In this document: positions 8,690-16,728 of the stretch, piece by piece
How the letters are laid out: the number at the start of each line of letters is the position of its first letter
How positions within the stretch are numbered: position 1 is the stretch's first letter
Source: Glaciecola sp. KUL10
GTDB taxonomy: Bacteria; Pseudomonadota; Gammaproteobacteria; Enterobacterales; Alteromonadaceae
Length of the DNA: 64,000 nt
Assembly (NCBI RefSeq): GCF_003203515.1
Contig: NZ_BGNG01000013.1
Coordinates: forward strand, 33,861 to 97,860
Direction of reading: 5' to 3'
Translations under genes and position numbers: made by a program
The notes under the pieces: generated by a model
Told to the model about the DNA's origin: nothing
Databases searched by the model: none
The model's input: the letters and a program-made list of their open reading frames with translations, nothing else

Positions 8690-9458
8690 ACTAGAGCGCG
8701 GCTTTTACCGAAATGGCGAAGCGCACCGAGCAGGCGCTGACGTCAGTTTTTCGGATGTTATGCGTTTATTTAATTTTAGTTCGATTCATATTGGTAAATG
8801 GGTGACTCGCCAAGAGCAACAAATCGCCGCAAACCTTTTCTTTGACGCTTTGTGCGACTTAATGGATATCTTGCAAGTACCCGAGCAAGTTATATCTTTA
8901 AATGGCACCCTTTCCCTCGCATTTGGAGTCGGCGGTCAAAAGCATTCGAGTGCTCATTATAATAGCGCAAAAAGGCAGCTTTCACTGGCTAAAAATGCGG
9001 GTGGAGGCGCATTGGCACATGAGTGGTTTCACGCATTTGACCACTATATCTGTGATAAAATGTATAACCTTAAGAAACAAAACGCTTTTGCTAGTGAGGT
9101 TTGGTTGAATGAGCTTGCAGTTATCAACAAGCATCCATTGAACCAAAGTTTAAGTCAATTTTTTGAACGTGTATTTCTAAACGACACCTTAGATGCCCCT
9201 AGCACGCTTATGAATCAAAGTATCTCTGCTGATAAGCACTGTGGCTTCTATTATTACGCAAGACCTCAAGAAGTGGCGGCCCGCGCATTTGAAGCATGTA
9301 TTCAAAACCACAGCTTAAAAAACACCTTCCTTGTACAAGGGACAAAACAAACAGCAGAAGCAAAGATAGGAATTTACCCAAAGGGATATGCTTTAAATCT
9401 GATTCAGAGCGAAATTATTCAATATTTCAAGCAATTAGCTTATGCGTTAGGGCGTTAA
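8667..9458 (+). CDS. Uncharacterised HExxH (zinc-protease-like) protein, possibly the CLCA_X family
   Basis: A 263-residue protein with the motif GGGALAHEWFHAFDHY. Residues H118, E119 and H122 form a classical HExxH zinc site, with H126 as a possible extra ligand; the spacing is not that of metzincins. No signal peptide is visible, so it is probably cytosolic. The ATG at 8667 lies inside the end of fldB, with AGGAA just upstream in the fldB coding sequence, which suggests translational coupling. I recall similar proteins next to fldB in Vibrio and Shewanella under the name CLCA_X family, but cannot confirm it here. Neither proteolysis nor a substrate has been shown from anything visible. The name and function remain open. 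Confidence 0.75.
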   Translation: MPNSHPTRLERGFYRNGEAHRAGADVSFSDVMRLFNFSSIHIGKWVTRQEQQIAANLFFDALCDLMDILQVPEQVISLNGTLSLAFGVGGQKHSSAHYNSAKRQLSLAKNAGGGALAHEWFHAFDHYICDKMYNLKKQNAFASEVWLNELAVINKHPLNQSLSQFFERVFLNDTLDAPSTLMNQSISADKHCGFYYYARPQEVAARAFEACIQNHSLKNTFLVQGTKQTAEAKIGIYPKGYALNLIQSEIIQYFKQLAYALGR

Positions 9459-9562
9459 AACAGTCAAATTGGCAGTTTTTTAACAATTTTAGATACAAAG
9501 CACTAGGCATTTTCTACAGAGGCTTTATACTAATGGTCTGAACAAAGAGGACGAGCTGTAAA

Positions 9563-9967
9563 ATGAAGAGAAAAAAGCATACATCCGGTGATGATGACGC
9601 ACAGGTCGATATGACGCCAATGTTGGACATCGTGTTCATCATGCTGATATTTTTTATCGTAACTACAACCTTTTCATCCGAAAAGGGACTTGATGCGAAC
9701 CGTCCAAAAGATAACAACAATCCCAGCCAACCTAGCAAAGCATTATCGATTCGCATTGACGAAACAGGTGAAATACTTCTTGGTGGCCGAGTCGTTGACA
9801 TCCGAAGAGTAGTTGCAAATGCTCAGACGTATCTTGCAAACAACGCGACAGACTCTGCCGCAATTCAAGCTCATGAAAACACTGAGCATGGAATAGTTGT
9901 TGAGGTGATGGACCAAGTTAAGCTCGCTGGGATCGAGAAAGTATCGGTGCTGGTTAAGAAAGACTAG
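9563..9967 (+). CDS. exbD: ExbD/TolR-type proton-channel subunit without a neighbouring ExbB
   Basis: A 134-residue protein with a short charged cytosolic N terminus (KRKKHTSGDDDAQVDMTPML) and a single transmembrane helix, LDIVFIMLIFFIVTTTF. The helix carries the conserved proton-conducting Asp in MLDIVF. A periplasmic domain of about 90 residues follows. ExbD works with ExbB and TonB to energise outer-membrane receptors, but no exbB or tonB gene is adjacent, whereas most exbD genes lie beside exbB. It may pair with an ExbB encoded elsewhere. It is separated by 104 bases from the upstream HExxH gene and is followed by a strong terminator. Confidence 0.88.
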   Translation: MKRKKHTSGDDDAQVDMTPMLDIVFIMLIFFIVTTTFSSEKGLDANRPKDNNNPSQPSKALSIRIDETGEILLGGRVVDIRRVVANAQTYLANNATDSAAIQAHENTEHGIVVEVMDQVKLAGIEKVSVLVKKD

Positions 9968-9984
9968 AGCATCTTTCCTAAATT

Positions 9985-10014
9985 AAAAAAACCGCTAACT
10001 AGCGGTTTTTTTTT
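9985..10014. terminator. Bidirectional rho-independent terminator between exbD and the YgjV-like gene
   Basis: The inverted repeat ACCGCT-AACT-AGCGGT spans 9991-10006. It has an A-tract on its left and a run of nine T residues on its right. The symmetry means it can end both the plus-strand exbD transcript and the minus-strand gene that converges on it. Confidence 0.9.
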
Positions 10015-10032
10015 GCTCATATTTCATGAGTG

Positions 10033-10536
10033 CTAGATTGTTTTTTTCCTATCAGAAAACAACTTATACAAAATACTACATAAGTTGCTGATATTAAAAA
10101 TCGTTCCAAATATTGAGCCTACCATGACTGCATAAATTAACCCAAGCGTCTCCGCTAAGATAAACCATTGCCTTATTTTAGCTGCATTTTTGATCGCAAT
10201 TGAGCCCACAGTAAAAATCAAAGATGAAGCATACGCCACTAAAATGAGCAGTCCATGCTCCAACACCAATAACTCCAAGAGTAAGAAACCAATATTTAAC
10301 AAGACAAAGGTAATCAATATATGATTTCCACGATATTTCATAGCGATTAAATTACGGATACAAGCAAGCGCGCAACCTATGCCAGCGGCCATGGCACCGA
10401 GTAAAAAAAAGTGGGTACTGACAGCAGCCAAGGCCATTGCAGAGATAAGTAAATAACGATTTATATCGTCTTGGCGGTAACCAATAAAGTTAAGGATGAC
10501 GGCAAGCGCGCCAAAAGATTCTGCTATTAGCAGCAT
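10033..10536 (-). CDS. YgjV-family inner-membrane protein
   Basis: A 167-residue, strongly hydrophobic protein with about five to six membrane segments. The start, AESFGALAVILNFIGYRQDD, together with the small-residue-rich second helix and the IRNL motif after it, matches the YgjV/Imp-YgjV family of inner-membrane proteins with no assigned function. Length is typical. It converges on exbD across a bidirectional terminator, and the next minus-strand gene upstream ends 41 bases before its start, so the two may share a transcript. Nothing in the sequence suggests a substrate. Confidence 0.8.
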   Translation of the reverse strand: MLLIAESFGALAVILNFIGYRQDDINRYLLISAMALAAVSTHFFLLGAMAAGIGCALACIRNLIAMKYRGNHILITFVLLNIGFLLLELLVLEHGLLILVAYASSLIFTVGSIAIKNAAKIRQWFILAETLGLIYAVMVGSIFGTIFNISNLCSILYKLFSDRKKTI

Positions 10537-10576
10537 TAAAACTCCGAAATATAGTTAAAGCGTCCCTAAAAGGAGC

Positions 10577-10945
10577 CTATACTCCGTTTTTTTGGTCACG
10601 CTTCCATTGTTGATAAGACATAACGACAGGTTCATCAATATGGTCTGCTGGATAAGCATACAAACCGAAATCGTTGCCTTTATGGTGTGATATTACAATC
10701 GCGTATTTTGGCATTTTAAACACACGTTTGTGAAGAGGATCCCAAAGCGGAATATGATATTTTTCCATTTTGATGATAGGGACCTTAACGCCATTGATTT
10801 CTTTCCAATCATCAGCGACAGGGTTGGGTACTTTTGCGTATATACAATGGAATGGCATTTTAACGAGCACGCCATCCCACCAGAATTGCTCAATCACAAT
10901 ATTGTCAAACAAGGTTTCTATTTCTGTAGGAATAGTTGTAGCCAT
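10577..10945 (-). CDS. Conserved-looking small protein of unknown function
   Basis: A 122-residue soluble protein with no signal peptide or membrane helix. It is rich in Trp, Pro and aromatic residues (for example IEQFWWDGVLVKMPFHCIY and MEKYHIPLWDPLHKRVFKM) and has no motif I can assign. The start has an AAGGGGAAG ribosome site a few bases upstream, which supports it as real. It lies upstream of the YgjV-like gene on the same strand, and 505 bases of gene-free DNA separate it from the TRAP transporter. I do not recognise the family. Confidence 0.6.
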   Translation of the reverse strand: MATTIPTEIETLFDNIVIEQFWWDGVLVKMPFHCIYAKVPNPVADDWKEINGVKVPIIKMEKYHIPLWDPLHKRVFKMPKYAIVISHHKGNDFGLYAYPADHIDEPVVMSYQQWKRDQKNGV

Positions 10946-11393
10946 TTTACACTTCCCCTTACGTGACCTTAAAAACTCACTTTATACAGTTCTAATCCCT
11001 TACAACTTTCGACTCTATAGTTAGGTTATCTCGAATTCGAGAAATAACTTTAGTCTTATGTATTTAATGTAACGCGACTATCTACGCATTGCAAATATAT
11101 AAAACCCAATATGCAATCACCCTAAACCATTAAAAAATATAGTTTTTTATAGATGCCACAGATTTTTTCATGGTACTTTATTGCTAATTTAATTTCATGA
11201 TTTTAACAAATCATTCTGATTCTTATGACCTTAGATGCCTTACAAGCAATTAAACTTAAGTCTAATTATTCACAATTCACGTATGTCTTTTTTTATTCGA
11301 ACAAGTCCTTTACTCAAAAATGCGCTCTTTAATACATTCGTGAAGAATGTTTAAATTTTAAATCGAATGCCTTGCTCTTATTGCTCATTACAT
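10946..11393. other. Gene-free, AT-rich interval
   Basis: About 450 bases without a supportable coding region on either strand. The leftmost part must hold the promoter of the small unknown gene that ends the interval at 10945. No riboswitch, repeat family or tRNA-like fold was recognised. The right end runs into the TRAP operon terminator. A small RNA cannot be excluded by eye. Confidence 0.6.
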
Positions 11394-11424
11394 AGAAAAA
11401 GGGCATGACTAACGATCATGCCCT
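11394..11424 (-). terminator. Rho-independent terminator of the first TRAP operon
   Basis: On the minus strand the stem GGGCATGA pairs with TCATGCCC across a seven-base loop, and a run of T residues follows. It lies 27 bases past the dctM-type stop at 11451. Confidence 0.88.
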
Positions 11425-11450
11425 CTTCGAACAGCAAAATATCAATCGGT

Positions 11451-12731
11451 TTAAAACATTATAAATGTATCAGGGAAAGCGACTATCAACCCTAAAACCA
11501 ACACTTGAAGCGCAATAAATGGAACGACGCCTTTATATATCGTTGTCGTTTTCATCGATTTAGGCGCCACACCTTTTAAATAAAATAAGCTAAACCCAAA
11601 AGGTGGCGACAAGAAGGAGGTTTGCAGATTCATCGAAATTAAAATTGCGAACCAAATTAAGTCTATATCCAAGGCCATTGCAACAGGAGTAATAATAGGG
11701 ACAACAAGAAACGCAATTTCAATGAAGTCAATAAAGAAGCCTAGAATCAAAATAGCTACCATGACTAAGACAATAAACGTCCACTTTTCACCAGGAAGCT
11801 CTAAGAAAAATTCTTCGACTAAATATTCGCCACCAGAGTAACTAAACACCATCGAAAACGCAGTCGCACCGATAAGTACTGCGAAGATCATTGAACTGAC
11901 TTTAACGGATTCCTTTGATACCGCAAAAATCGTCTTTAAAGAAATACCACCGTAAAATTGAGCCAAGATAATTGCACCCACCGCACCAATCGCTGAAGAT
12001 TCTGTTGGCGTAGCGATACCACTAAAAATAGATCCTAATACAGCCACAATTAACAATAAGGGGGGCACAATGTCTTTTGCTGCTTGAATCATAATCGCTG
12101 TTTTATCTTCTTCAACCGGAATCGGTGGACAGTAATCAGGCTTAACCCAGCTCAAAATTAAAATATAAAGCACATATGAGCCGATTAGCATTAAACCGGG
12201 GATCACTGCTGCTTTAAACAAGTCACCCACTGGTAAGCCCATCACGTCACCTAAGATAATCAGTATAATAGATGGCGGTATGATTTGACCCAATGTGCCA
12301 GAGGCACAAATAACGCCTGCCGAGGTGGGTTGGTGGTAGTTGTTTTTTAGCATAACAGGCAGTGAGATCACTCCCATAGCAACCACCGATGCACCGACTA
12401 CCCCTGTTGAAGCAGCTAATAAGGCACCGACCAAAATAGTCGCAATAGCCACACCACCTGACATACCGCCAAAGAGTTTAGCGGATGATTCGAGTAGGCG
12501 CTCTGCAAGCCCGGTTTTTTGAAGCACAATACCCATAAAGATAAACATCGGTATGGACATCAAGGTCGTATTTTCCATGATGCTCATAATGCGATATGGC
12601 ATGAACTCGAACAGGTCTATCCCTAAAAAGAATACGCCAACAAGCACCGAAACACCCGCAAAGGTAAATGCGACGTAATAGCCCATAAACAACAAGACAA
12701 GGGCGACAAAAAATAAGATTAAACCTTCCAT
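11451..12731 (-). CDS. TRAP transporter large membrane subunit (DctM type)
   Basis: A 426-residue polytopic protein of the DctM family, the Na+-coupled translocation subunit of TRAP transporters. Signature segments include LMSIPMFIFMGIVLQKTGLA, GGVAIATILVGALLAASTGV and GTLGQIIPPSIILIILGD, the last being the conserved hairpin-loop motif. About 12 hydrophobic segments are present and the length is typical. The start ATG shares one base with the stop of the DctQ gene (TAATG), which indicates tight translational coupling. Together with the Q and P genes upstream it forms a complete TRAP system. Resemblance to the second TRAP set in this window (55.8-57.2 kb) is obvious at the motif level. Confidence 0.94.
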   Translation of the reverse strand: MEGLILFFVALVLLFMGYYVAFTFAGVSVLVGVFFLGIDLFEFMPYRIMSIMENTTLMSIPMFIFMGIVLQKTGLAERLLESSAKLFGGMSGGVAIATILVGALLAASTGVVGASVVAMGVISLPVMLKNNYHQPTSAGVICASGTLGQIIPPSIILIILGDVMGLPVGDLFKAAVIPGLMLIGSYVLYILILSWVKPDYCPPIPVEEDKTAIMIQAAKDIVPPLLLIVAVLGSIFSGIATPTESSAIGAVGAIILAQFYGGISLKTIFAVSKESVKVSSMIFAVLIGATAFSMVFSYSGGEYLVEEFFLELPGEKWTFIVLVMVAILILGFFIDFIEIAFLVVPIITPVAMALDIDLIWFAILISMNLQTSFLSPPFGFSLFYLKGVAPKSMKTTTIYKGVVPFIALQVLVLGLIVAFPDTFIMF

Positions 12732-13264
12732 TACACGCCCTCGTTATGAATATGATCTTCGTGAACATTAGGGCGTTTTAGCTTCAATATGTTCTCTAAG
12801 ATGGTGTAAAAAATACAAAGTAGTAAAAATAGATTAGATAGAGGAATAACTGAACGAATGATCCATCTATATGGCAAGCCGCCTGGATCGGGTGAGCCTT
12901 CCATCATTTCATAAGCATCCATGGCATAACTGTACCCGTCGTACATAATGATAAGCGTGATTGGTAAAGCAAATAAAAGTGCAGCAGCGATATCAATTTT
13001 TGCTTGCGTATGTGGTAGCCACTTTTCATAAAAGATATCGACGCGAACATGCGCGTCTTCTTTTAATGTATAGCCAATACCAAACATAAACATGGCTGCA
13101 AACAGATGCCATTCTAACTCCTGCATTCCGATACTGACGTCATTGAAAAAGTAGCGCATCAATACATCATAAAAAACATTGGCAACCATCAAAATCATGA
13201 GTAACACACAAAAGTGCCCCATGACATCGATAATCTTGCGCAATGTATTGTGTAAAAAAATCAT
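12731..13264 (-). CDS. TRAP transporter small membrane subunit (DctQ type)
   Basis: A 177-residue protein with four hydrophobic helices, typical of DctQ. The family-like stretch MQELEWHLFAAMFMFGIGYT followed by DAHVRVDIFYEKW is the conserved loop between helices two and three. It is the small inner-membrane partner that docks the binding protein and stabilises DctM. Its stop overlaps the DctM start by one base. The binding-protein gene lies 80 bases upstream on the same strand, so the order is P-Q-M. Confidence 0.92.
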   Translation of the reverse strand: MIFLHNTLRKIIDVMGHFCVLLMILMVANVFYDVLMRYFFNDVSIGMQELEWHLFAAMFMFGIGYTLKEDAHVRVDIFYEKWLPHTQAKIDIAAALLFALPITLIIMYDGYSYAMDAYEMMEGSPDPGGLPYRWIIRSVIPLSNLFLLLCIFYTILENILKLKRPNVHEDHIHNEGV

Positions 13265-13344
13265 CTGTTTATAACCTCGTTAGCGAGTGAAAAAGAGGTA
13301 CCAGCACCAAGCGATTTAAGCTGATACCTCTTGCGTAAAACTTG

Positions 13345-14412
13345 TTATTTCGAATCGAAGTTGTCTAGGTAAGCGCGGTCAGAGAAGTTAGTCCACTGAC
13401 GAGCTTTAGCCTTATATGACTCGATTGAATCTAAGATTTTCTTAGTTTGAGGATCTTTAGCTGCAAACTCTGCAAGTAACTTATCGTTTTCGGCTTTAAT
13501 TGCGTTCATGACTTCAGTCGGGAACGAACGTAACTTAACATTTGGATACTCTTGCTGAAGCGTTGCAAGGTTGACTGCACTTTCGTGAGTAGACTGAGTG
13601 TACATATCATAAGCGGCTGTTTTCATAGCAACTTTTAAGATGTTTTGTAGATCTTCAGGCAACTGGTCATAGGCTTTTTGATTAACCATAAATTGAAGTT
13701 CAGTCGCAGGCTCGTGCCAACCCGTGTAGTAGAAAGGCGCGATTTTGTGAAAGCCCATGCGCAAGTCTAATGAAGGCCCTACCCACTCTAATGCGTCAAT
13801 GGTGTTTCTTTCTAGTGCAGTATAAAGCTCGGCAGACGGAATATTAGTTGGCTTAGCACCTAACTTAGCCAATACTTCACCCGCAAACCCTGGGATACGC
13901 ATTTTGAGACCTTGTAAGTCTTCTAAGCTGTTGATTTCTTTGCGGAACCATCCACCCATTTGATTACCTGTGTTACCACCTGGGAAAGACATAATGCCGT
14001 ATTTGTCATACGTCTCTTTCATTAGTTCCATGCCGCCGCCGTGGTAGAACCACGCGTATTGCTCTGCGGTCGTCATACCAAATGGCAGGGTGGTAAAGAA
14101 CAAGGTTTCGATGTCCTTTCCTTTCCAGTAGTAAGAAGCGGAGTGGCCCATTTGGTATTGACCGGTTTTAACAAAATCAAAAATACCCAGCGCAGATTTG
14201 TGCTTGTTTGACGAGTCGATTCTAATTTTTAAACGGCCGCCTGACATTTCATCAACCATTTTTGCCATATTCTTTGTTGCATCGCCGAAAACAGGAAAAT
14301 TAGGTCCCCATGTTTCAGCTAAACGCCAACGATAAGTCTTTTCTGCAAATGCCATTGGGCTGAAAGCAATGCTTGCAGCGACTAGGCCTGTAAGTAGTGT
14401 TTTAAATTTCAT
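13345..14412 (-). CDS. TRAP transporter periplasmic binding protein (DctP type, 2-oxoacid/TakP-like)
   Basis: A 355-residue exported protein with a signal peptide ending in PMAFA. The second of two ATGs (14412) is preferred because AGGA lies six bases before it, while it abuts the first ATG (14418) directly. The mature protein has the DctP fold motifs MRIPGFAGEVLAKLGAKP and ALEWVGP, where a conserved Arg in the RIPG block binds the ligand carboxylate. Blocks such as NTGNQMGGWFRKEI and GWHEPATELQF resemble TakP-type receptors for 2-oxoacids such as pyruvate; the ligand is inferred. A cache kinase/regulator pair is divergently transcribed 240 bases away and probably controls this operon. Confidence 0.92.
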   Translation of the reverse strand: MKFKTLLTGLVAASIAFSPMAFAEKTYRWRLAETWGPNFPVFGDATKNMAKMVDEMSGGRLKIRIDSSNKHKSALGIFDFVKTGQYQMGHSASYYWKGKDIETLFFTTLPFGMTTAEQYAWFYHGGGMELMKETYDKYGIMSFPGGNTGNQMGGWFRKEINSLEDLQGLKMRIPGFAGEVLAKLGAKPTNIPSAELYTALERNTIDALEWVGPSLDLRMGFHKIAPFYYTGWHEPATELQFMVNQKAYDQLPEDLQNILKVAMKTAAYDMYTQSTHESAVNLATLQQEYPNVKLRSFPTEVMNAIKAENDKLLAEFAAKDPQTKKILDSIESYKAKARQWTNFSDRAYLDNFDSK

Positions 14413-14524
14413 AATCATTCCTGATGCTAGGGTGTTTAAGTAGTTACAATGCTGCGCTTAATGCTTGTCAGCAAATTGTGCATAGAATGTAAATGAGTTA
14501 TTGCAAACAAACTATCCGTGCAAC

Positions 14525-14570
14525 TACCGAGTGCGCACCTACCTACTAATACCTACGACCTTAGTATTAA
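14525..14570. promoter_or_regulatory. Cluster of TAC-type half-sites between the TRAP operon and its divergent two-component genes
   Basis: TAC trinucleotides occur at 14525, 14540, 14544, 14550 and 14554. The last part forms an interrupted inverted repeat, TAATAC (14548-14553) with GTATTA (14564-14569). It sits in the 240-base divergent promoter region. NarL/UhpA-type regulators often bind short TAC-like half-sites, so this could be an operator for the neighbouring response regulator. This is inference from pattern only. Confidence 0.3.
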
Positions 14571-14659
14571 AGCTAGCATTGACGAGGGATTACGGTGGAT
14601 ATATGTTATTTTTTCTGAGATTCTTAACACCTTGTTAACATAAGCCTTTGGTCTAAGAG

Positions 14660-16069
14660 ATGTCTTTTTCGCTACGCATTCAGTTTTTTGCAGTCACTCA
14701 GGTTATCTTGACCGCTTTGTTAACGTATTTTTTTGTTACCAATGAGTACCGAGATTTATCGAACCAAAATGTGAAAACACTCGAATCATTTTTAATTTCA
14801 CAAAAACAACAGGAATTACAAAACTATACCGCAATCGCTAAGGCTTCCATTGAGCACATATATGCGGCAGCTGCAGCAGATGACGAAGTTGCTAAAAAGA
14901 AAGTCGCCGATATCTTATCCACGCTTATTTACAATGGGCACGATGGCTACTTTTTTGTATACGATGACAAAGGTACCAATATAGTCCTGCCAACAGAGCC
15001 ATACCGCGTTGGCCAGAATTATTGGGACATCACTAATGACAAAGGCGAAAAGACCATCCAAATTTTGATCGAAAACGCCAAAAACGGGGGCGATTTTTAT
15101 CGCTACCCTTGGAATCAACCCTCTACCGAAACTGTCACGGAAAAGTTGAGCTTTTCTGACTTTCTTCCTAAATGGGGATGGATGATGGGTACGGGCGTCT
15201 ACTTAGACAATGTGAAAGCTCAGTTAGGCGTGATTCAAACCGCGATTGATACCCATATTCAAAACACTCGCTTTATCATTCTGCTTGTTGCGCTTACGTC
15301 TATTTTTGCGATTTTTGGTGTGGGCGCCATTGTTCAATTTACACAAAAGAAAGAAAGCGATGCAAAAATAAGCAAGCTGGGCCAAAAAATTGTATCCCTG
15401 CAAGAAGAAGAACAACGCCATATTTCTCGTGAGCTCCACGACGGGATTGTACAAGTCATGGTTTCAATCAAATACTCCCTTGAAGCCACCGGCAAGCACC
15501 TCAATAAACTGGAAGTAGAAAAACCTGCACCGCTGAAAACCGCAGAAGTCAATTTAGCAAATGCGATAAATGAAATACGCAGAATTTCTCATCATCTTCA
15601 TCCGCGCATCTTAGATGAATTGGGTTTGTCAGAGGCGATGGAGGCCTTGGCTAAAGAGTTTAGTGAACGAACCGGTATTGAAGTCACACTAGAGAAACCT
15701 GCCTTGCGCAAGCTATTGACCGATGAAATCAACACGACCCTATATCGGGTCGTTCAGGAGTGCATGGTCAATATTGAAAAACATGCTAACGCGAGCAAAG
15801 TGCACATTGAGTTGCTCATCAAAGACAGTTGGCTAACTTTGTCGATCAAAGACAATGGCAACGGCATCGCTAAAGATGTGCTAGATGGCAAGGCTGGGTA
15901 TGGAATTGGCACAAGAAACCTGGCTGAACGTGTTGAATATCATCGAGGTAAATTTATCATTAAGTCTTCAACAAAAGGCACGACTGTTATTGCAAAGATA
16001 CCCAGATCGGAATTTGCAAACCACTACCTAAAACAAAAAGAAGAATTCATGAACAAGGAGGCTGTTTAA
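14660..16069 (+). CDS. Membrane histidine kinase with a periplasmic sCache_2 domain (NarL-partner type)
   Basis: A 469-residue sensor kinase. A first membrane helix lies at about residues 7-26. A single-cache domain follows at about 38-190, with the telltale HDGYFFVYDDKGTNIV and PKWGWMMGTGVYLDNV blocks. A second helix spans about 205-225. A HisKA_3 dimerisation/phospho-acceptor region follows with ISRELHDGIVQ, where H260 is the likely phosphorylated residue. The C terminus is a HATPase domain with the N-box around 368-376 and DNGNGI near 398. sCache_2 domains commonly bind small carboxylates. The response regulator starts one base after its stop, and the TRAP genes are divergent, so it probably senses the TRAP substrate. 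Confidence 0.93.
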   Translation: MSFSLRIQFFAVTQVILTALLTYFFVTNEYRDLSNQNVKTLESFLISQKQQELQNYTAIAKASIEHIYAAAAADDEVAKKKVADILSTLIYNGHDGYFFVYDDKGTNIVLPTEPYRVGQNYWDITNDKGEKTIQILIENAKNGGDFYRYPWNQPSTETVTEKLSFSDFLPKWGWMMGTGVYLDNVKAQLGVIQTAIDTHIQNTRFIILLVALTSIFAIFGVGAIVQFTQKKESDAKISKLGQKIVSLQEEEQRHISRELHDGIVQVMVSIKYSLEATGKHLNKLEVEKPAPLKTAEVNLANAINEIRRISHHLHPRILDELGLSEAMEALAKEFSERTGIEVTLEKPALRKLLTDEINTTLYRVVQECMVNIEKHANASKVHIELLIKDSWLTLSIKDNGNGIAKDVLDGKAGYGIGTRNLAERVEYHRGKFIIKSSTKGTTVIAKIPRSEFANHYLKQKEEFMNKEAV

Positions 16070-16070
16070 T

Positions 16071-16700
16071 ATGCAAACGATCAAAGTCATGCTAGTTGAC
16101 GATCATCCAATGGTACAAGACGGTTTAGTTGCCTGTTTGTCATATTATGAAGATATCGAGATTGTGGGCAGGTGTAATGACGGCCCAGAGGCACTCAATA
16201 AAGCCAAAGAGTGTCTTCCGGACGTTATTCTAATGGATATCAGTATGCCAAGTATGAATGGCCTTGATGCAACCGAAGTATTAATAGAGTCGCTAAAGAC
16301 GACAAAAGTCCTGATTTTCAGTATGCATGAAAATGCGGAGTTCGTAAAAACTGCGGTTCAAGCAGGTGCTTCTGGTTACATTTTAAAAGACACTAATTCT
16401 GAAGAGGTGTATCAAGCGATTAAAGCTGTAGCCAATGGCAAATCACACTTTAGTAGCTCAATCGCTAAAGTACTGCTTGAAAAGCCTATCGAGCAAACGA
16501 ACGATAGATTGACGACCCGAGAACAAATGATATTGTCCTACATCGCAAAAGGCCAATCGAGTAAAGAAATTGCAAAGAGTCTAGATATCAGTTTTAGAAC
16601 GGTTGAAGCGCACCGACGTAATATTAAGAGCAAATTACAAATAGAGTCACTGGCTGAATTAGTCAGGTATGCAGTTAATCAAGGGTTAGTTGCCAACTAA
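16071..16700 (+). CDS. NarL/FixJ-family response regulator
   Basis: A 209-residue regulator. The receiver domain spans about residues 4-120, with the acidic pocket VDDH at 9-12, the phospho-acceptor D56 in DVILMDISMP, and a conserved Lys in YILKD. A LuxR-type helix-turn-helix lies at about 145-205, with LTTREQMILSYIAKGQSSKE and VEAHRRNIKSKLQ. The domain order and length are standard. It lies one base after the kinase stop and must be co-translated or coupled with it. It probably regulates the divergent TRAP operon, and the TAC-type repeats in that spacer are candidate sites. Confidence 0.95.
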   Translation: MQTIKVMLVDDHPMVQDGLVACLSYYEDIEIVGRCNDGPEALNKAKECLPDVILMDISMPSMNGLDATEVLIESLKTTKVLIFSMHENAEFVKTAVQAGASGYILKDTNSEEVYQAIKAVANGKSHFSSSIAKVLLEKPIEQTNDRLTTREQMILSYIAKGQSSKEIAKSLDISFRTVEAHRRNIKSKLQIESLAELVRYAVNQGLVAN

Positions 16701-16728
16701 GAGATATCGATACTTACACAAATCACTC

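Noticed and set aside
14419..14659. Sigma-54 promoter for the TRAP operon
   Set aside because: A GG and a TTGC occur on the minus strand, but the GG-to-GC spacing is 11, not 10, and the flanking bases do not fit.
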